Below are positions 9,625 through 17,612 of a stretch of 32,654 nt of DNA, piece after piece. Both the position numbers and the translations under genes were made by a program. The DNA is from Megasphaera paucivorans (GTDB lineage Bacteria; Bacillota; Negativicutes; Veillonellales; Megasphaeraceae): contig NZ_FNHQ01000030.1 of assembly GCF_900103535.1 (NCBI RefSeq), positions 1-32,654 of the forward strand. The letters are read 5' to 3'. Numbering within the stretch: the stretch's first letter is position 1; the number at the start of each line of letters is the position of its first letter. The notes under the pieces were generated by a model. The model was not told the origin of the DNA and ran no database searches. It saw only the letters and a list, made by a program, of their open reading frames with translations.

Positions 9625-9706
9625 AGGTATGTAGACAGGTAATAAATTATATGAAAGATAAATTATTACCGAATAGCGTTACTATTTGAAGGGAGACGAA
9701 TGAAGG

Positions 9707-10930
9707 ATGAGCAGTAAGCCGGAAGTAACTTTAAAAATGGTACAGGAAGCACAAGGTCGCTTGAAAGGGGTAGCACAGAAAACGGGGTTATCTTTTACAA
9801 ATTCTGTCAGCGACGTAGCTGATTGCAAAGTATGGTTAAAATTGGAAAATTTGCAGCGTACAGGGTCTTTCAAGTTAAGAGGTGCATATAATAAAGTAGC
9901 ATCACTGACGCAAGAAGAACGCGATAAGGGTGTCATTGCAGCTTCGGCAGGAAATCATGCACAGGGGGTAGCATTGGCTGCCAGCGTGTATGGCTGTCAG
10001 TCGACGATTTGCATGCCAAAACATGCTCCCCTGTCTAAAATAGCTGCGACACGCAGCTATGGGGCAAATGTAGTTCTTTTTGGAGACTTTTTTGATGAAG
10101 CGGCTGCCAAGGCAAATGAACTAGCTGAAAAAAACGGATATACTTTTGTACACCCATTTAATGATCCCCTTGTTATTGCCGGTCAAGGTACCATTGCTTT
10201 GGAAATTATAGATCAGCTTCCCGATGTGGATGCTATTGTGGTTCCTATCGGCGGCGGCGGATTGATTGCCGGTATTGCTGCGGCAGCAAAAAGTGTTAAT
10301 CCTAAAATTAAAATCATTGGTGTTCAGACAGAAAATATGCCGTCTATGCAGACCTCTATCAATCAAGGGAAAATTCTGACAGTGGAAGGCAAAGCAAGTT
10401 TGGCAGACGGTATTACCGTTAAGACTCCTGGGGATTTAACTTTTGAATTAGTAAAAAAATATGTTGATGATATCGTGACGGTTGATGAAACAGAAATTGC
10501 CGAAGCTATTCTTTGGCTTATTGAACGGGTAAAAACTGTTGCAGAAGGCGCTGGTGCCGTTCCGGTAGCAGCTCTTATGAATGGTAAAATTACAGGATTG
10601 CGTAACAAAAAAGTTGCAGCTATGGTCAGCGGCGGCAATATTGATGTGAATCAAATGACGCGTATTATTAACGGCGGTTTGTTGAAATCCTGGCGTAAAG
10701 CTTATTTCAACACCGTAATTCCTGATCGTCCGGGAGAACTTGTACGGCTCTTATCTATTGTCAGCGAATCGGGAGCAAATATTTTATCAGTTACGCATGA
10801 ACGCAGTCAGCATGGTATCGAAATTGGATATACGGCCGTTTCTCTTGAACTGGAAACGATAAATGAAAAACATGTGGAACGATTAATGAAGCAGTTGAAG
10901 GACAAACAATATCAGGTTTCCATTAAGTAA
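9707..10930 (+). CDS. ilvA: Threonine ammonia-lyase, short form with one ACT domain
   Basis: PLP enzyme converting threonine to 2-oxobutanoate and ammonia, and usually also serine to pyruvate. 407 aa. The PLP lysine is K56 in TGSFKLRGAYNK, the phosphate-binding loop is IGGGGLIAGIA near 180, and a C-terminal ACT-type domain (about 325-405, PDRPGELVRLLSIV) suggests allosteric control. ATG 9707 is the first start after an in-frame stop at 9701. The GGGAG site is 11 nt away, while a 5-codon frame (9700-9717) sits closer to it. The next gene is an amino-acid permease 34 nt downstream, and the module includes RidA, which removes the enamine intermediates this enzyme makes. A catabolic role (tdcB-like) is therefore at least as likely as isoleucine synthesis. 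Confidence 0.93.
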   Translation: MSSKPEVTLKMVQEAQGRLKGVAQKTGLSFTNSVSDVADCKVWLKLENLQRTGSFKLRGAYNKVASLTQEERDKGVIAASAGNHAQGVALAASVYGCQSTICMPKHAPLSKIAATRSYGANVVLFGDFFDEAAAKANELAEKNGYTFVHPFNDPLVIAGQGTIALEIIDQLPDVDAIVVPIGGGGLIAGIAAAAKSVNPKIKIIGVQTENMPSMQTSINQGKILTVEGKASLADGITVKTPGDLTFELVKKYVDDIVTVDETEIAEAILWLIERVKTVAEGAGAVPVAALMNGKITGLRNKKVAAMVSGGNIDVNQMTRIINGGLLKSWRKAYFNTVIPDRPGELVRLLSIVSESGANILSVTHERSQHGIEIGYTAVSLELETINEKHVERLMKQLKDKQYQVSIK

Positions 10931-10964
10931 GTAGTATATAAAAATTTTATTAGGAGGAAATGTG

Positions 10965-12377
10965 ATGGAAAAACAAGGAATGGAGCGTGGCTTAAAGCCT
11001 CGCCACGTAGAGATGATTGCGCTGGGGGGAACAATCGGGGTAGGGTTGTTTATGGGATCAGCCAGCACGATCCAGATGGCGGGGCCATCCGTACTTATTT
11101 GTTATGCTATTGCAGGGTTAGTAATGTTTTTTATTATGCGTATTATGGGGGAAATGTTGTATCTTGAACCGGTGACTGGTTCGTTTGCGACTTATGGACA
11201 TAAATATATTTGTCCGTTTGCAGGTTATATGACTGCATGGTGCTACTGGTTCTTGTGGGTGGCAGTAGGCTTGTCAGAAGTTACGGCGGTAGGGATATAT
11301 GTTCATTATTGGTTTCCCTTGGTGCCGCAATGGATATCGGCTTTTGGCGGTATGCTTATTGTTGCGATTGCGAATATGGCGGCTGTTAAGTACTACGGTG
11401 AATTTGAATTCTGGTTTGCTATTATAAAAGTTACGACCATCGTAGTAATGCTTGTTGTCGGAGCCATGGTTATTCTGTTTGGTTTTGGCAATGGCGGTGT
11501 TCCCATTGGATTCTCAAACCTTTGGTCGCATGGAGGTTTCTTCCCTAATGGATTAGGTGGCATGTTAGCTGCCATGTGTGTAGTTGCTGCAGCTTTCCAA
11601 GGTGTCGAATTAGTGGGTATAACAGCCGGTGAAGCACAGAATCCAAAAGAAACACTGCGCAAGGCTACAAAAAATATTGTATGGCGTATTTTGATATTCT
11701 ATATTGGGGCGATATTTATCGTTGTTACATTATACCCTTGGGATCAGTTGGGAATGCTGGGGAGTCCTTTTGTAACGACCTTTGCTAAAGTCGGCATTAC
11801 TTCAGCAGCTGGTATCATTAATTTTGTTGTTCTTACAGCAGCACTATCTGGCTGCAACAGCGGTATATATAGTTCTGGCCGTATGCTGTATACATTAGCT
11901 CAAAATGGACAGGCACCGAAAATTTTCGGAAAATTATCAGAAAATGGTGTTCCGCGCAATGGTGTCATGGTTACTATTTCCTGTCTTATTTTTGGGGTTC
12001 TCTTGAACTTCTTGATTCCGGATTCAAAACTGTTTTTGTATATTTACAGTGCCAGTGTATTTCCGGGAATGGTGGCTTGGTTTGTACTTGCATATGCTCA
12101 GAAAAATTTTAGAAAACACTGGGGAGAAGAAGTCATGGCAGCACATCCCTTTAAATCTCCGCTATATCCATATGCTAATTATTTCTGTATAGCATTTTTG
12201 GCTCTGGTAACGGTGGGTATGTGGTTTAATCCAGATACTCGCATGTCGCTTATTGTCGGATGGATTTTTATGGCGATACTTACGGTAGGATATTTTGCGG
12301 CAGGTCTTCATAAGAAGAAATATGCCGATCAAACTTCCGATGTTTCTTCGGAAATGCCGGAAGGCGAAGGACATTAA
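10965..12377 (+). CDS. Amino acid permease, APC family (CycA-like)
   Basis: 470-aa inner-membrane amino-acid/proton symporter with about 12 hydrophobic segments. It begins with the APC signature [16 protein letters not shown]. The middle ([33 protein letters not shown]) resembles the D-serine/alanine/glycine transporter CycA from memory, so small neutral amino acids are the best guess for substrate. AGGAGG at 10952-10957 is spaced for ATG 10965; a GTG one codon earlier is possible. It sits 34 nt after the threonine ammonia-lyase gene and ends at a strong terminator, so the two form an operon that imports and deaminates serine/threonine-like substrates. The exact substrate is not shown by the sequence. 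Confidence 0.88.
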   Translation: MEKQGMERGLKPRHVEMIALGGTIGVGLFMGSASTIQMAGPSVLICYAIAGLVMFFIMRIMGEMLYLEPVTGSFATYGHKYICPFAGYMTAWCYWFLWVAVGLSEVTAVGIYVHYWFPLVPQWISAFGGMLIVAIANMAAVKYYGEFEFWFAIIKVTTIVVMLVVGAMVILFGFGNGGVPIGFSNLWSHGGFFPNGLGGMLAAMCVVAAAFQGVELVGITAGEAQNPKETLRKATKNIVWRILIFYIGAIFIVVTLYPWDQLGMLGSPFVTTFAKVGITSAAGIINFVVLTAALSGCNSGIYSSGRMLYTLAQNGQAPKIFGKLSENGVPRNGVMVTISCLIFGVLLNFLIPDSKLFLYIYSASVFPGMVAWFVLAYAQKNFRKHWGEEVMAAHPFKSPLYPYANYFCIAFLALVTVGMWFNPDTRMSLIVGWIFMAILTVGYFAAGLHKKKYADQTSDVSSEMPEGEGH

Positions 12378-12392
12378 TTAAATAAAATGAAT

Positions 12393-12440
12393 AAAAGGCA
12401 GTCTGGCCTGTCAGCTCCGGGATACAGACTGCTTTTTATT
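12393..12440 (+). terminator. Terminator after the permease
   Basis: AAAAGGCAGTCTG (12393-12405) pairs with CAGACTGCTTTTT (12425-12437), followed by TATTTAATTTT. It separates the ilvA-permease operon from the regulator gene. Confidence 0.88.
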
Positions 12441-12485
12441 TAATTTTGAATACTATATTGGTTTTACTGAAATCAATGACGGATA

Positions 12486-12514
12486 TTGACGTATTTTGAA
12501 AAATACAGTAAAAT
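12486..12514 (+). promoter_or_regulatory. Promoter of the YheO-type regulator with palindrome in its spacer
   Basis: TTGACG (12486-12491), 17-nt spacer and TAAAAT (12509-12514). The spacer holds a perfect inverted repeat, GTATTTT-GA-AAAATAC (12491-12506), placed where a bound protein would block RNA polymerase. This would suit autorepression by the downstream regulator. Confidence 0.6.
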
Positions 12515-12603
12515 AAATAATCATATAAATTATTTTATAAGAGATAAAATTTTATATATTAATATAATTATTCGCATTGGATTGCATTTTGGGGGAGAAT
12601 TAC

Positions 12604-13275
12604 TTGGAAAAAAATAAGAAAGAAAAAATAGGGAAAAATATATTGCAGTATTATGTACCCATGGTCCGATATATTGCGGATATTATTGGACCCCATTGTG
12701 AAGTTGTATTACATGATGTCCAGACACCAGGTACTTCTATCATTGCGATACGCAATGGTTATGTAAGCGGACGGACTATTGGCGGCCCGCTTACTAATTT
12801 AGGGTTGAAACTTATTGAATCTTCCCCAAGCTTTCAAGAAGAATCTTTAGTTAATTATGCTAGTAAAACCAGTGAGGGAGAAAATCTTGTCTCGTCAACT
12901 TATTTTATTCGTGACGATGCGGGAAAACTCGTGGGGATGTTATGTGTTAATATATTGAAATCCGGAGTAGCGGCTTCCTTGCCGCAAATAAATAATGTTG
13001 ATATCAATCGTCAGGAAACACTTAATAGTGGAGTACATGATGTTAATGAATGGTTGCGTCCTTCTTCTGATCAAGTGGTAAGTCAAGCAGTGCAAGACTT
13101 GGTAGAGGAGCGGGAAGCAACGGTAGACCGCCTGACTTTTCAGGAGAAAAAAGAAATTATTTATCTCCTGAAAAAGAATGGTATATTTAAAATTAAAGGT
13201 GCCGTTAATCAAGTCAGCGAATTGCTTAATGTTGCTGGAAGTACTATCTATCGCTATTTATCGCAAACTAAATAG
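12604..13275 (+). CDS. YheO/DauR-type transcriptional regulator (PAS-like plus HTH)
   Basis: About 223 aa. The N-terminal two thirds match the YheO-type PAS-like domain (YVPMVRYIADIIGPHCEVVLHDV, then FIRDDAGKLVGMLCVNI). The C-terminal part is a helix-turn-helix (LTFQEKKEIIYLLKKNGIFKIKGAVNQVSELLNVAGSTIYRYL). Homologues include DauR, which controls D-arginine catabolism, and other amino-acid responsive regulators. I use TTG 12604, 7 nt after GGGGGAG; TTG 12577 upstream lacks a good site. The gene lies between an amino-acid permease and ridA and probably controls this deamination module. Ligand unknown. Confidence 0.88.
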   Translation: MEKNKKEKIGKNILQYYVPMVRYIADIIGPHCEVVLHDVQTPGTSIIAIRNGYVSGRTIGGPLTNLGLKLIESSPSFQEESLVNYASKTSEGENLVSSTYFIRDDAGKLVGMLCVNILKSGVAASLPQINNVDINRQETLNSGVHDVNEWLRPSSDQVVSQAVQDLVEEREATVDRLTFQEKKEIIYLLKKNGIFKIKGAVNQVSELLNVAGSTIYRYLSQTK

Positions 13276-13304
13276 AATAAATTATTTTAAGGAGATGTTG
13301 TATT

Positions 13305-13691
13305 ATGTCAGTTAAAGTTATTAGTACCGAAAAAGCTCCAGGTGCCGTTGGCCCTTATTCTCAAGCTATCAAAGCCGGTGATTTTCTTTTTGCATCCGGA
13401 CAGATTCCTTTGAATCCGGAAAATGGTAAAATTGTAGGCGGTGGTGTTGCTGAACAGACAGAACAGTCTTTGAAAAATGTGGGAGCTATTTTGGCAGCTG
13501 AAGGCTTAACCTATGATGATGTTGTGAAGACGACCGTTTATATTACCAACATGAATTTCTTTGGTACTGTCAATGCTGTGTATGGAAAATATTTCCAGAA
13601 GACACTGCCGGCACGTTCTTGCGTAGAAATTTCCAAGCTTCCTAAAGATGCATTGGTTGAAGTAGAAGTTATTGCATATTGCGGTAAATAA
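13305..13691 (+). CDS. ridA: RidA family 2-iminobutanoate/2-iminopropanoate deaminase
   Basis: 128-aa trimeric enzyme that hydrolyses the reactive enamine/imine released by PLP dehydratases, protecting other PLP enzymes. The catalytic arginine is R104 in LPARSCVEIS. The GPYSQAI motif (16-22) and the FASGQIPLNPE segment are intact, as is the closing VEVEVIAYCGK. AAGGAGATG precedes the ATG, and the gene is 29 nt after the regulator, so they may share a transcript. Its place beside a threonine ammonia-lyase matches the known biochemistry (compare TdcF next to TdcB). Confidence 0.95.
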   Translation: MSVKVISTEKAPGAVGPYSQAIKAGDFLFASGQIPLNPENGKIVGGGVAEQTEQSLKNVGAILAAEGLTYDDVVKTTVYITNMNFFGTVNAVYGKYFQKTLPARSCVEISKLPKDALVEVEVIAYCGK

Positions 13692-13751
13692 AAAAGTAAT
13701 ACATTCTGTTTTTTTGTATACTGCTTGCGAATTTCGTATAAATGCAAATAA

Positions 13752-13801
13752 AAAATCACTGCTAGGTGTTGCAGATGCAACTCTTAGCAGTGATTTTTTT
13801 T
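13752..13801 (+). terminator. ridA terminator, long hairpin containing the asr operator
   Basis: AAAATCACTGCTA (13752-13764) pairs with TAGCAGTGATTTT (13785-13797) and continues into the inner palindrome TGTTGCA-GA-TGCAAC, giving a nearly continuous stem of about 20 bp, then a T-run to 13801. The A-run before the stem would allow function in both directions. The inner palindrome is the proposed regulator site for asrA. Confidence 0.88.
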
Positions 13802-13809
13802 GCTATCAT
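13767..13809 (+). promoter_or_regulatory. Proposed asrABC promoter with Crp/Fnr-type operator
   Basis: The palindrome TGTTGCA-GA-TGCAACT (13767-13782) is followed after 18 nt by TGCTATCAT (13801-13809), an extended -10. The palindrome centre (13774.5) is 32 bp from the -10 centre, which puts it near -41.5, the class II activator position. No -35 consensus is present. The same layout occurs upstream of the siroheme operon at 24959-25001. Predicted start is near 13816, with a 56-nt leader. The assignment is inferred from sequence. Confidence 0.72.
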
Positions 13810-13871
13810 AGTGACAGAATCACGTATGTGTTTATATGTTATATTTTTCACTTGAGAAAAGAGGAAGAAAA

Positions 13872-14894
13872 ATGGGCTATCAATTACGCACAGAATCATT
13901 GCGCAAGGTTTTTGATGCATGGAGTAAAGAGTATGATATCTATGCTCCGAAGATATTTGAAGGTACGGGACGTTTTTCTGAAACCGATGTAATCCGTTAT
14001 GGGATAGTTTCATCTCCAGAAGAAATTGTATGGGATCAACGTTCGGAATATTCTTTTAAAGAAATAGTAGTACCCATTTGTCAGACCTTGTTTTATTTTA
14101 CGGAGACACAAATCAAAGAAGCAGATTTTCCACAAAAAAAGGCCATTATTTTTTTGCGCAGCTGTGATTTACATGCGGTGAAACGCTTGGATTATATGTT
14201 TCGCGATAACGGACCGGCAGATTATTATTATGAAAAACTTCGTGAAAATGTAAAGTTTGTACTTATCGGTTGTGAGAAAAGCTTTGATGATTGCTTTTGT
14301 GTTTCCATGGGAACGAATAAAAGCAATGTATATGATGCGGCGGTGAATGTCAAGAATGAAACGTATTTCTTTGACTGTAAGGAGAAGTATTTGCAGGAAG
14401 CGTTACAGAAATTTGCGGTCAGTGAGATTCCCGTTGCCGTAGAGTATGTAACAAGAAATAAGGTGACAGTACATATTCCGGAAGAACTTGATTCAGGAGC
14501 GGCGGCAAGCACGATATGGGATGAATATGATAAACGTTGTATTACATGCGGACGGTGCACGATCGTTTGTCCTACTTGCACTTGTTGGTCAATGCAGGAT
14601 TTGTTTTATTCAGAAAATGGGAAAGCCGGAGAACGTCGGCGTGTCCAAGCGTCTTGTATGATTGATGGATATACAGAGGTAGCGGGCGGCGGATGTTTTC
14701 GTCAAAAAAGCGGACAACGCATGCGTTTTAAAGTACTTCATAAAGTTCTTGATTTCAAGAAACGCGCAGGGTTTCAAATGTGTGTCGGCTGTGGACGCTG
14801 TGATGCTATATGCCCGGAATACATTTCATTTTCTCATTGTGTAAATAAACTGGGTGATGCTATGCGGGAGGTAAAAGAAAATGGCAAAAAATGA
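13872..14894 (+). CDS. asrA: Anaerobic sulfite reductase subunit A (AsrA)
   Basis: 340-aa iron-sulfur electron-transfer subunit of the NADH-dependent siroheme sulfite reductase (sulfite to sulfide). The C-terminal third has two ferredoxin-type cysteine clusters, CITCGRCTIVCPTC and CVGCGRCDAICPEY, as known for AsrA. The large N-terminal part is the family-specific domain. I start at ATG 13872, which follows AGAGGAAG; a TTG-type start 12 codons upstream would run into the promoter leader. It overlaps asrB by 14 nt. First gene of asrABC-FNT, behind the proposed Crp/Fnr-regulated promoter. Confidence 0.94.
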   Translation: MGYQLRTESLRKVFDAWSKEYDIYAPKIFEGTGRFSETDVIRYGIVSSPEEIVWDQRSEYSFKEIVVPICQTLFYFTETQIKEADFPQKKAIIFLRSCDLHAVKRLDYMFRDNGPADYYYEKLRENVKFVLIGCEKSFDDCFCVSMGTNKSNVYDAAVNVKNETYFFDCKEKYLQEALQKFAVSEIPVAVEYVTRNKVTVHIPEELDSGAAASTIWDEYDKRCITCGRCTIVCPTCTCWSMQDLFYSENGKAGERRRVQASCMIDGYTEVAGGGCFRQKSGQRMRFKVLHKVLDFKKRAGFQMCVGCGRCDAICPEYISFSHCVNKLGDAMREVKENGKK

Positions 14895-15690
14895 ATATTT
14901 ACCGTTTCGTTCTACTATATTGAAAGTTATACGACATTCCGAAAAAGAATATACATTTCGCATGGCGTATGATAAAGCAAATGAATTTCCTGTGAAACCG
15001 GGACAATTTTTTGAAATTTCTATTCCGAAATATGGAGAAGCACCTATTTCAGTTAGTGGGATCACCCATCATTCTTTGGATTTTACAATTCGTCGTGTCG
15101 GGTCCCTTACAGATGAAATTTTTGAAAACTATGAAGGTGGGTCCTTTTTTATGCGGGGACCATACGGGAATGGTTTTGATGTAACTATGTTTAAAGATAA
15201 AGACATTGTTTTGGTAGCGGGTGGCTCAGGACTCTCTCCGGTGCATGGTGTTATTGATTATTTTGCCGATCATATGGAAGAATGCCGGAGTCTGACTGTT
15301 ATTGCAGGATTCAAATCTATCGAAGATATACTGTTTCGTGCCGATATTGTCCGGTGGAAGGAAGATGGAATCTGTATTATTGATACAGTGGATGCAGCTC
15401 CGGAAGGATATACGGGACGTACGGGGATGGTTACTAAGTATATATCAGCATTACAGTTTAAAAATATGGCGCATGTGATAGCCGTTGTTGTAGGTCCGCC
15501 GCCTATGATTAAATGGTCTATCAAAGGGTTGAAGGATATTGGTGTGGATGAAGAGGATATCTGGTTATCTGAATCACGGAAAATGTGCTGTGGTCTTGGA
15601 AAATGCGGTCATTGCCGTATTGGTGATATATATGTTTGCCAGGACGGTCCCGTTTTTAAATATACTAAATTGCGTACATTGATCGATTAA
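14881..15690 (+). CDS. asrB: Anaerobic sulfite reductase subunit B (AsrB)
   Basis: 269-aa flavin and NAD(H)-binding subunit, related to the dihydroorotate dehydrogenase electron-transfer subunit. Seen: RGPYGNGF in the flavin-binding domain, GGSGLSPVHG for the nucleotide-binding domain, and a C-terminal 2Fe-2S site C237-X4-C242-X2-C245-X7-C253. It passes electrons from NADH to AsrA and then AsrC. The start ATG lies within the last codons of asrA, so translation is coupled. Confidence 0.95.
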   Translation: MAKNEYLPFRSTILKVIRHSEKEYTFRMAYDKANEFPVKPGQFFEISIPKYGEAPISVSGITHHSLDFTIRRVGSLTDEIFENYEGGSFFMRGPYGNGFDVTMFKDKDIVLVAGGSGLSPVHGVIDYFADHMEECRSLTVIAGFKSIEDILFRADIVRWKEDGICIIDTVDAAPEGYTGRTGMVTKYISALQFKNMAHVIAVVVGPPPMIKWSIKGLKDIGVDEEDIWLSESRKMCCGLGKCGHCRIGDIYVCQDGPVFKYTKLRTLID

Positions 15691-15705
15691 TAGGAGGTAT
15701 ATGAC

Positions 15706-16680
15706 ATGGATATGAATTGTGGCAATTTGAAAAAAAATGCCTTTCGTGTGACAAAACAGCGTGGAATTACCGCCTCCCGCGTACGTATTCCGGGAGGACA
15801 TATGAATGCTGCCATTTTAGGACAAATCCAGCATATTGCAGAAACCTATGGCAGTGGAGAGGTGCATGTGACGTTGCGGCAAGGTTTTGAAATCCTGGGG
15901 ATTCCTTTTGAAAAGATCAAGGAAGTTAATAAGGCCCTGCAGCCGATCATTGAAGAGCTGCATATCAATCAAGGAATTGCCGATACTGGATATAGTTCTT
16001 CCGGGACTCGCAATGTTATGGCTTGTATCGGCAATCGGGTATGTCCCTTTGCCAATTATGATACGACGGCATTGGCACAGCGTATTGAAAAAGCGATTTT
16101 TCCAAATGACTTGCATTTTAAAATAGCACTCACGGGATGTCCGAATGATTGCGGTAAAGTTCGTATGCATGATTTTGGGATTATTGGCATGACGGAACCG
16201 CAATTTGATCCGAATCGCTGCATCAGCTGCGGAGCCTGTGTAAAGAAATGTGAGCAGTTATCCGTCAAAGCGCTGCGGATGGAAAAATTCAGGCCGATTC
16301 GCAATACAGATCGCTGCATTGGCTGTGGAGTCTGTGTTCATGCTTGCCCTAATCGCGCATGGACGCGCAGTAAAATAAGGTATTTCCGGTTAACACTGTT
16401 AGGTCGTTCTGGGAAAAAGAATCCACGGATGGGAATCGATTTTATTAAATGGGTAGATGCGGATAGTATAGTCAAAATCATTACTAATACCTATGCCTAT
16501 GCAGCGCAGTATATTGACCCGCAGGCACCGGGTGGTAAAGAACATATTGGGTATATTGTAGATCGTACAGGTACAGCCGAATTTCTTAAATGGGCAATGA
16601 AAGATGTACATCTGCCGGATAAGGCCGAAGTGTATTCACCATTATATTGGAACGGCATTCGATATAGTGGTTTAAAATAA
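15706..16680 (+). CDS. asrC: Anaerobic sulfite reductase subunit C (AsrC), siroheme catalytic subunit
   Basis: 324 aa. Carries the siroheme/4Fe-4S signature of sulfite and nitrite reductases, C107-X5-C113 and C145-X3-C149, and two further 4Fe-4S ferredoxin clusters (C172/C175/C178/C182 and C204/C207/C210/C214). It reduces sulfite to sulfide at the siroheme. AGGAGG lies ahead of the ATG, 15 nt after asrB. The gene depends on siroheme, whose synthesis operon lies on the opposite strand from 18283 to 24919. Confidence 0.96.
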   Translation: MDMNCGNLKKNAFRVTKQRGITASRVRIPGGHMNAAILGQIQHIAETYGSGEVHVTLRQGFEILGIPFEKIKEVNKALQPIIEELHINQGIADTGYSSSGTRNVMACIGNRVCPFANYDTTALAQRIEKAIFPNDLHFKIALTGCPNDCGKVRMHDFGIIGMTEPQFDPNRCISCGACVKKCEQLSVKALRMEKFRPIRNTDRCIGCGVCVHACPNRAWTRSKIRYFRLTLLGRSGKKNPRMGIDFIKWVDADSIVKIITNTYAYAAQYIDPQAPGGKEHIGYIVDRTGTAEFLKWAMKDVHLPDKAEVYSPLYWNGIRYSGLK

Positions 16681-16693
16681 GGAGGATATACCT

Positions 16694-17464
16694 ATGTTTT
16701 CAGATGAATATAATGCTTCTGCTATAGCAGCAAAGGCAAAAATTACTATGTTGGAAAATAATCCGGCAGGCTATTTTGCAGCGTCTGTTTTAGCAGGTGC
16801 CTATATCGGTTTTGGTATTTTGCTTATCTTTACGATTGGCAGTATGCTGGGCAATCAGCCGTATACCAAAATTATCATGGGAGCCTCCTTTGGCATTGCC
16901 TTGAGTTTGGTCGTTATTGCCGGAGCGGAATTGTTTACAGGAAATAATTTTATTATGGCCAGCGGTGTTGTAAAGAAAACCATTCGTGTTATGGATGTGA
17001 TCAAGCTTTGGTGTATCTGCTATGCAGGAAACTGGGTCGGTGCGGTGCTCTTGTCCTTGGCTTTTTATGGAGCACAAGGGCCTTCCGGCAGTACAGGACA
17101 ATATATAGCTGCCAGTGCAGCTGCAAAAATGGGGTTATCGCCGCTAGTCCTATTTCTTAGAGGCGTACTATGTAATATACTTGTGTGTCTTGCTGCATGG
17201 TGCGGCTTCCGGTGCAAGTCAGACAGTGGAAAATTAATTATGATCTTTTGGTGTTTATTTGCATTCATAACTTGTGGATTTGAACATAGCATAGCCAATA
17301 TGACATTACTCACCGTTTCTTTATTAGCGCCTTTTAATGCGGCAGTAAGTGTATGGGGATACATATACAATCTAACTTTTGTGACATTGGGAAATATTGT
17401 CGGTGCTGTTATTTTTCTGGCGGTACCTTATGGAATGATGACAAGAGAAACAAAAATAAAGTAA
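16694..17464 (+). CDS. FNT-family channel, probable hydrosulfide channel
   Basis: 256-aa formate/nitrite transporter family membrane protein with about six hydrophobic helices and the family's conserved ELFTGNNF and NWVGA segments. The FNT family contains formate, nitrite and hydrosulfide channels. A hydrosulfide channel was described from the asr operon of Clostridium difficile. The position directly after asrC (13-nt gap, own GGAGG) supports a channel for HS- made by AsrABC. Nitrite or formate transport cannot be excluded by sequence alone. Confidence 0.88.
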   Translation: MFSDEYNASAIAAKAKITMLENNPAGYFAASVLAGAYIGFGILLIFTIGSMLGNQPYTKIIMGASFGIALSLVVIAGAELFTGNNFIMASGVVKKTIRVMDVIKLWCICYAGNWVGAVLLSLAFYGAQGPSGSTGQYIAASAAAKMGLSPLVLFLRGVLCNILVCLAAWCGFRCKSDSGKLIMIFWCLFAFITCGFEHSIANMTLLTVSLLAPFNAAVSVWGYIYNLTFVTLGNIVGAVIFLAVPYGMMTRETKIK

Positions 17465-17536
17465 AGAGAAAGAATATTGGCAGTATAGAGAAAAGTCCAT
17501 GACTGACGCAAGGAAAATAAAGTAATAGTACTATAA

Positions 17537-17612
17537 TTACGTTGCTGTAATATAAAAAAAATCTGGGTGTTTATAATAAGCACCCAGATTTTTTTACGTT
17601 ACAGCAACGTAA
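17537..17612. terminator. Nested inverted repeat, bidirectional terminator between asr and hem operons
   Basis: The inner hairpin (arms 17555-17569 and 17581-17595, containing ATCTGGGTG/CACCCAGAT) has T-runs in both directions, suited to two convergent operons. An outer pair of perfect 14-bp arms, TTACGTTGCTGTAA (17537-17550) and TTACAGCAACGTAA (17599-17612), encloses it. The right outer arm is also the last four codons, with stop, of the Crp/Fnr-type gene. Confidence 0.85.

Noticed and set aside
13811-13824. GTGA-N5-TCAC, a Crp-like inverted repeat after the asr start point
   Set aside because: The arms are only 4 bp with a non-standard spacer, and it lies downstream of the proposed -10. 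The TGTTGCA palindrome is a far better and duplicated candidate.
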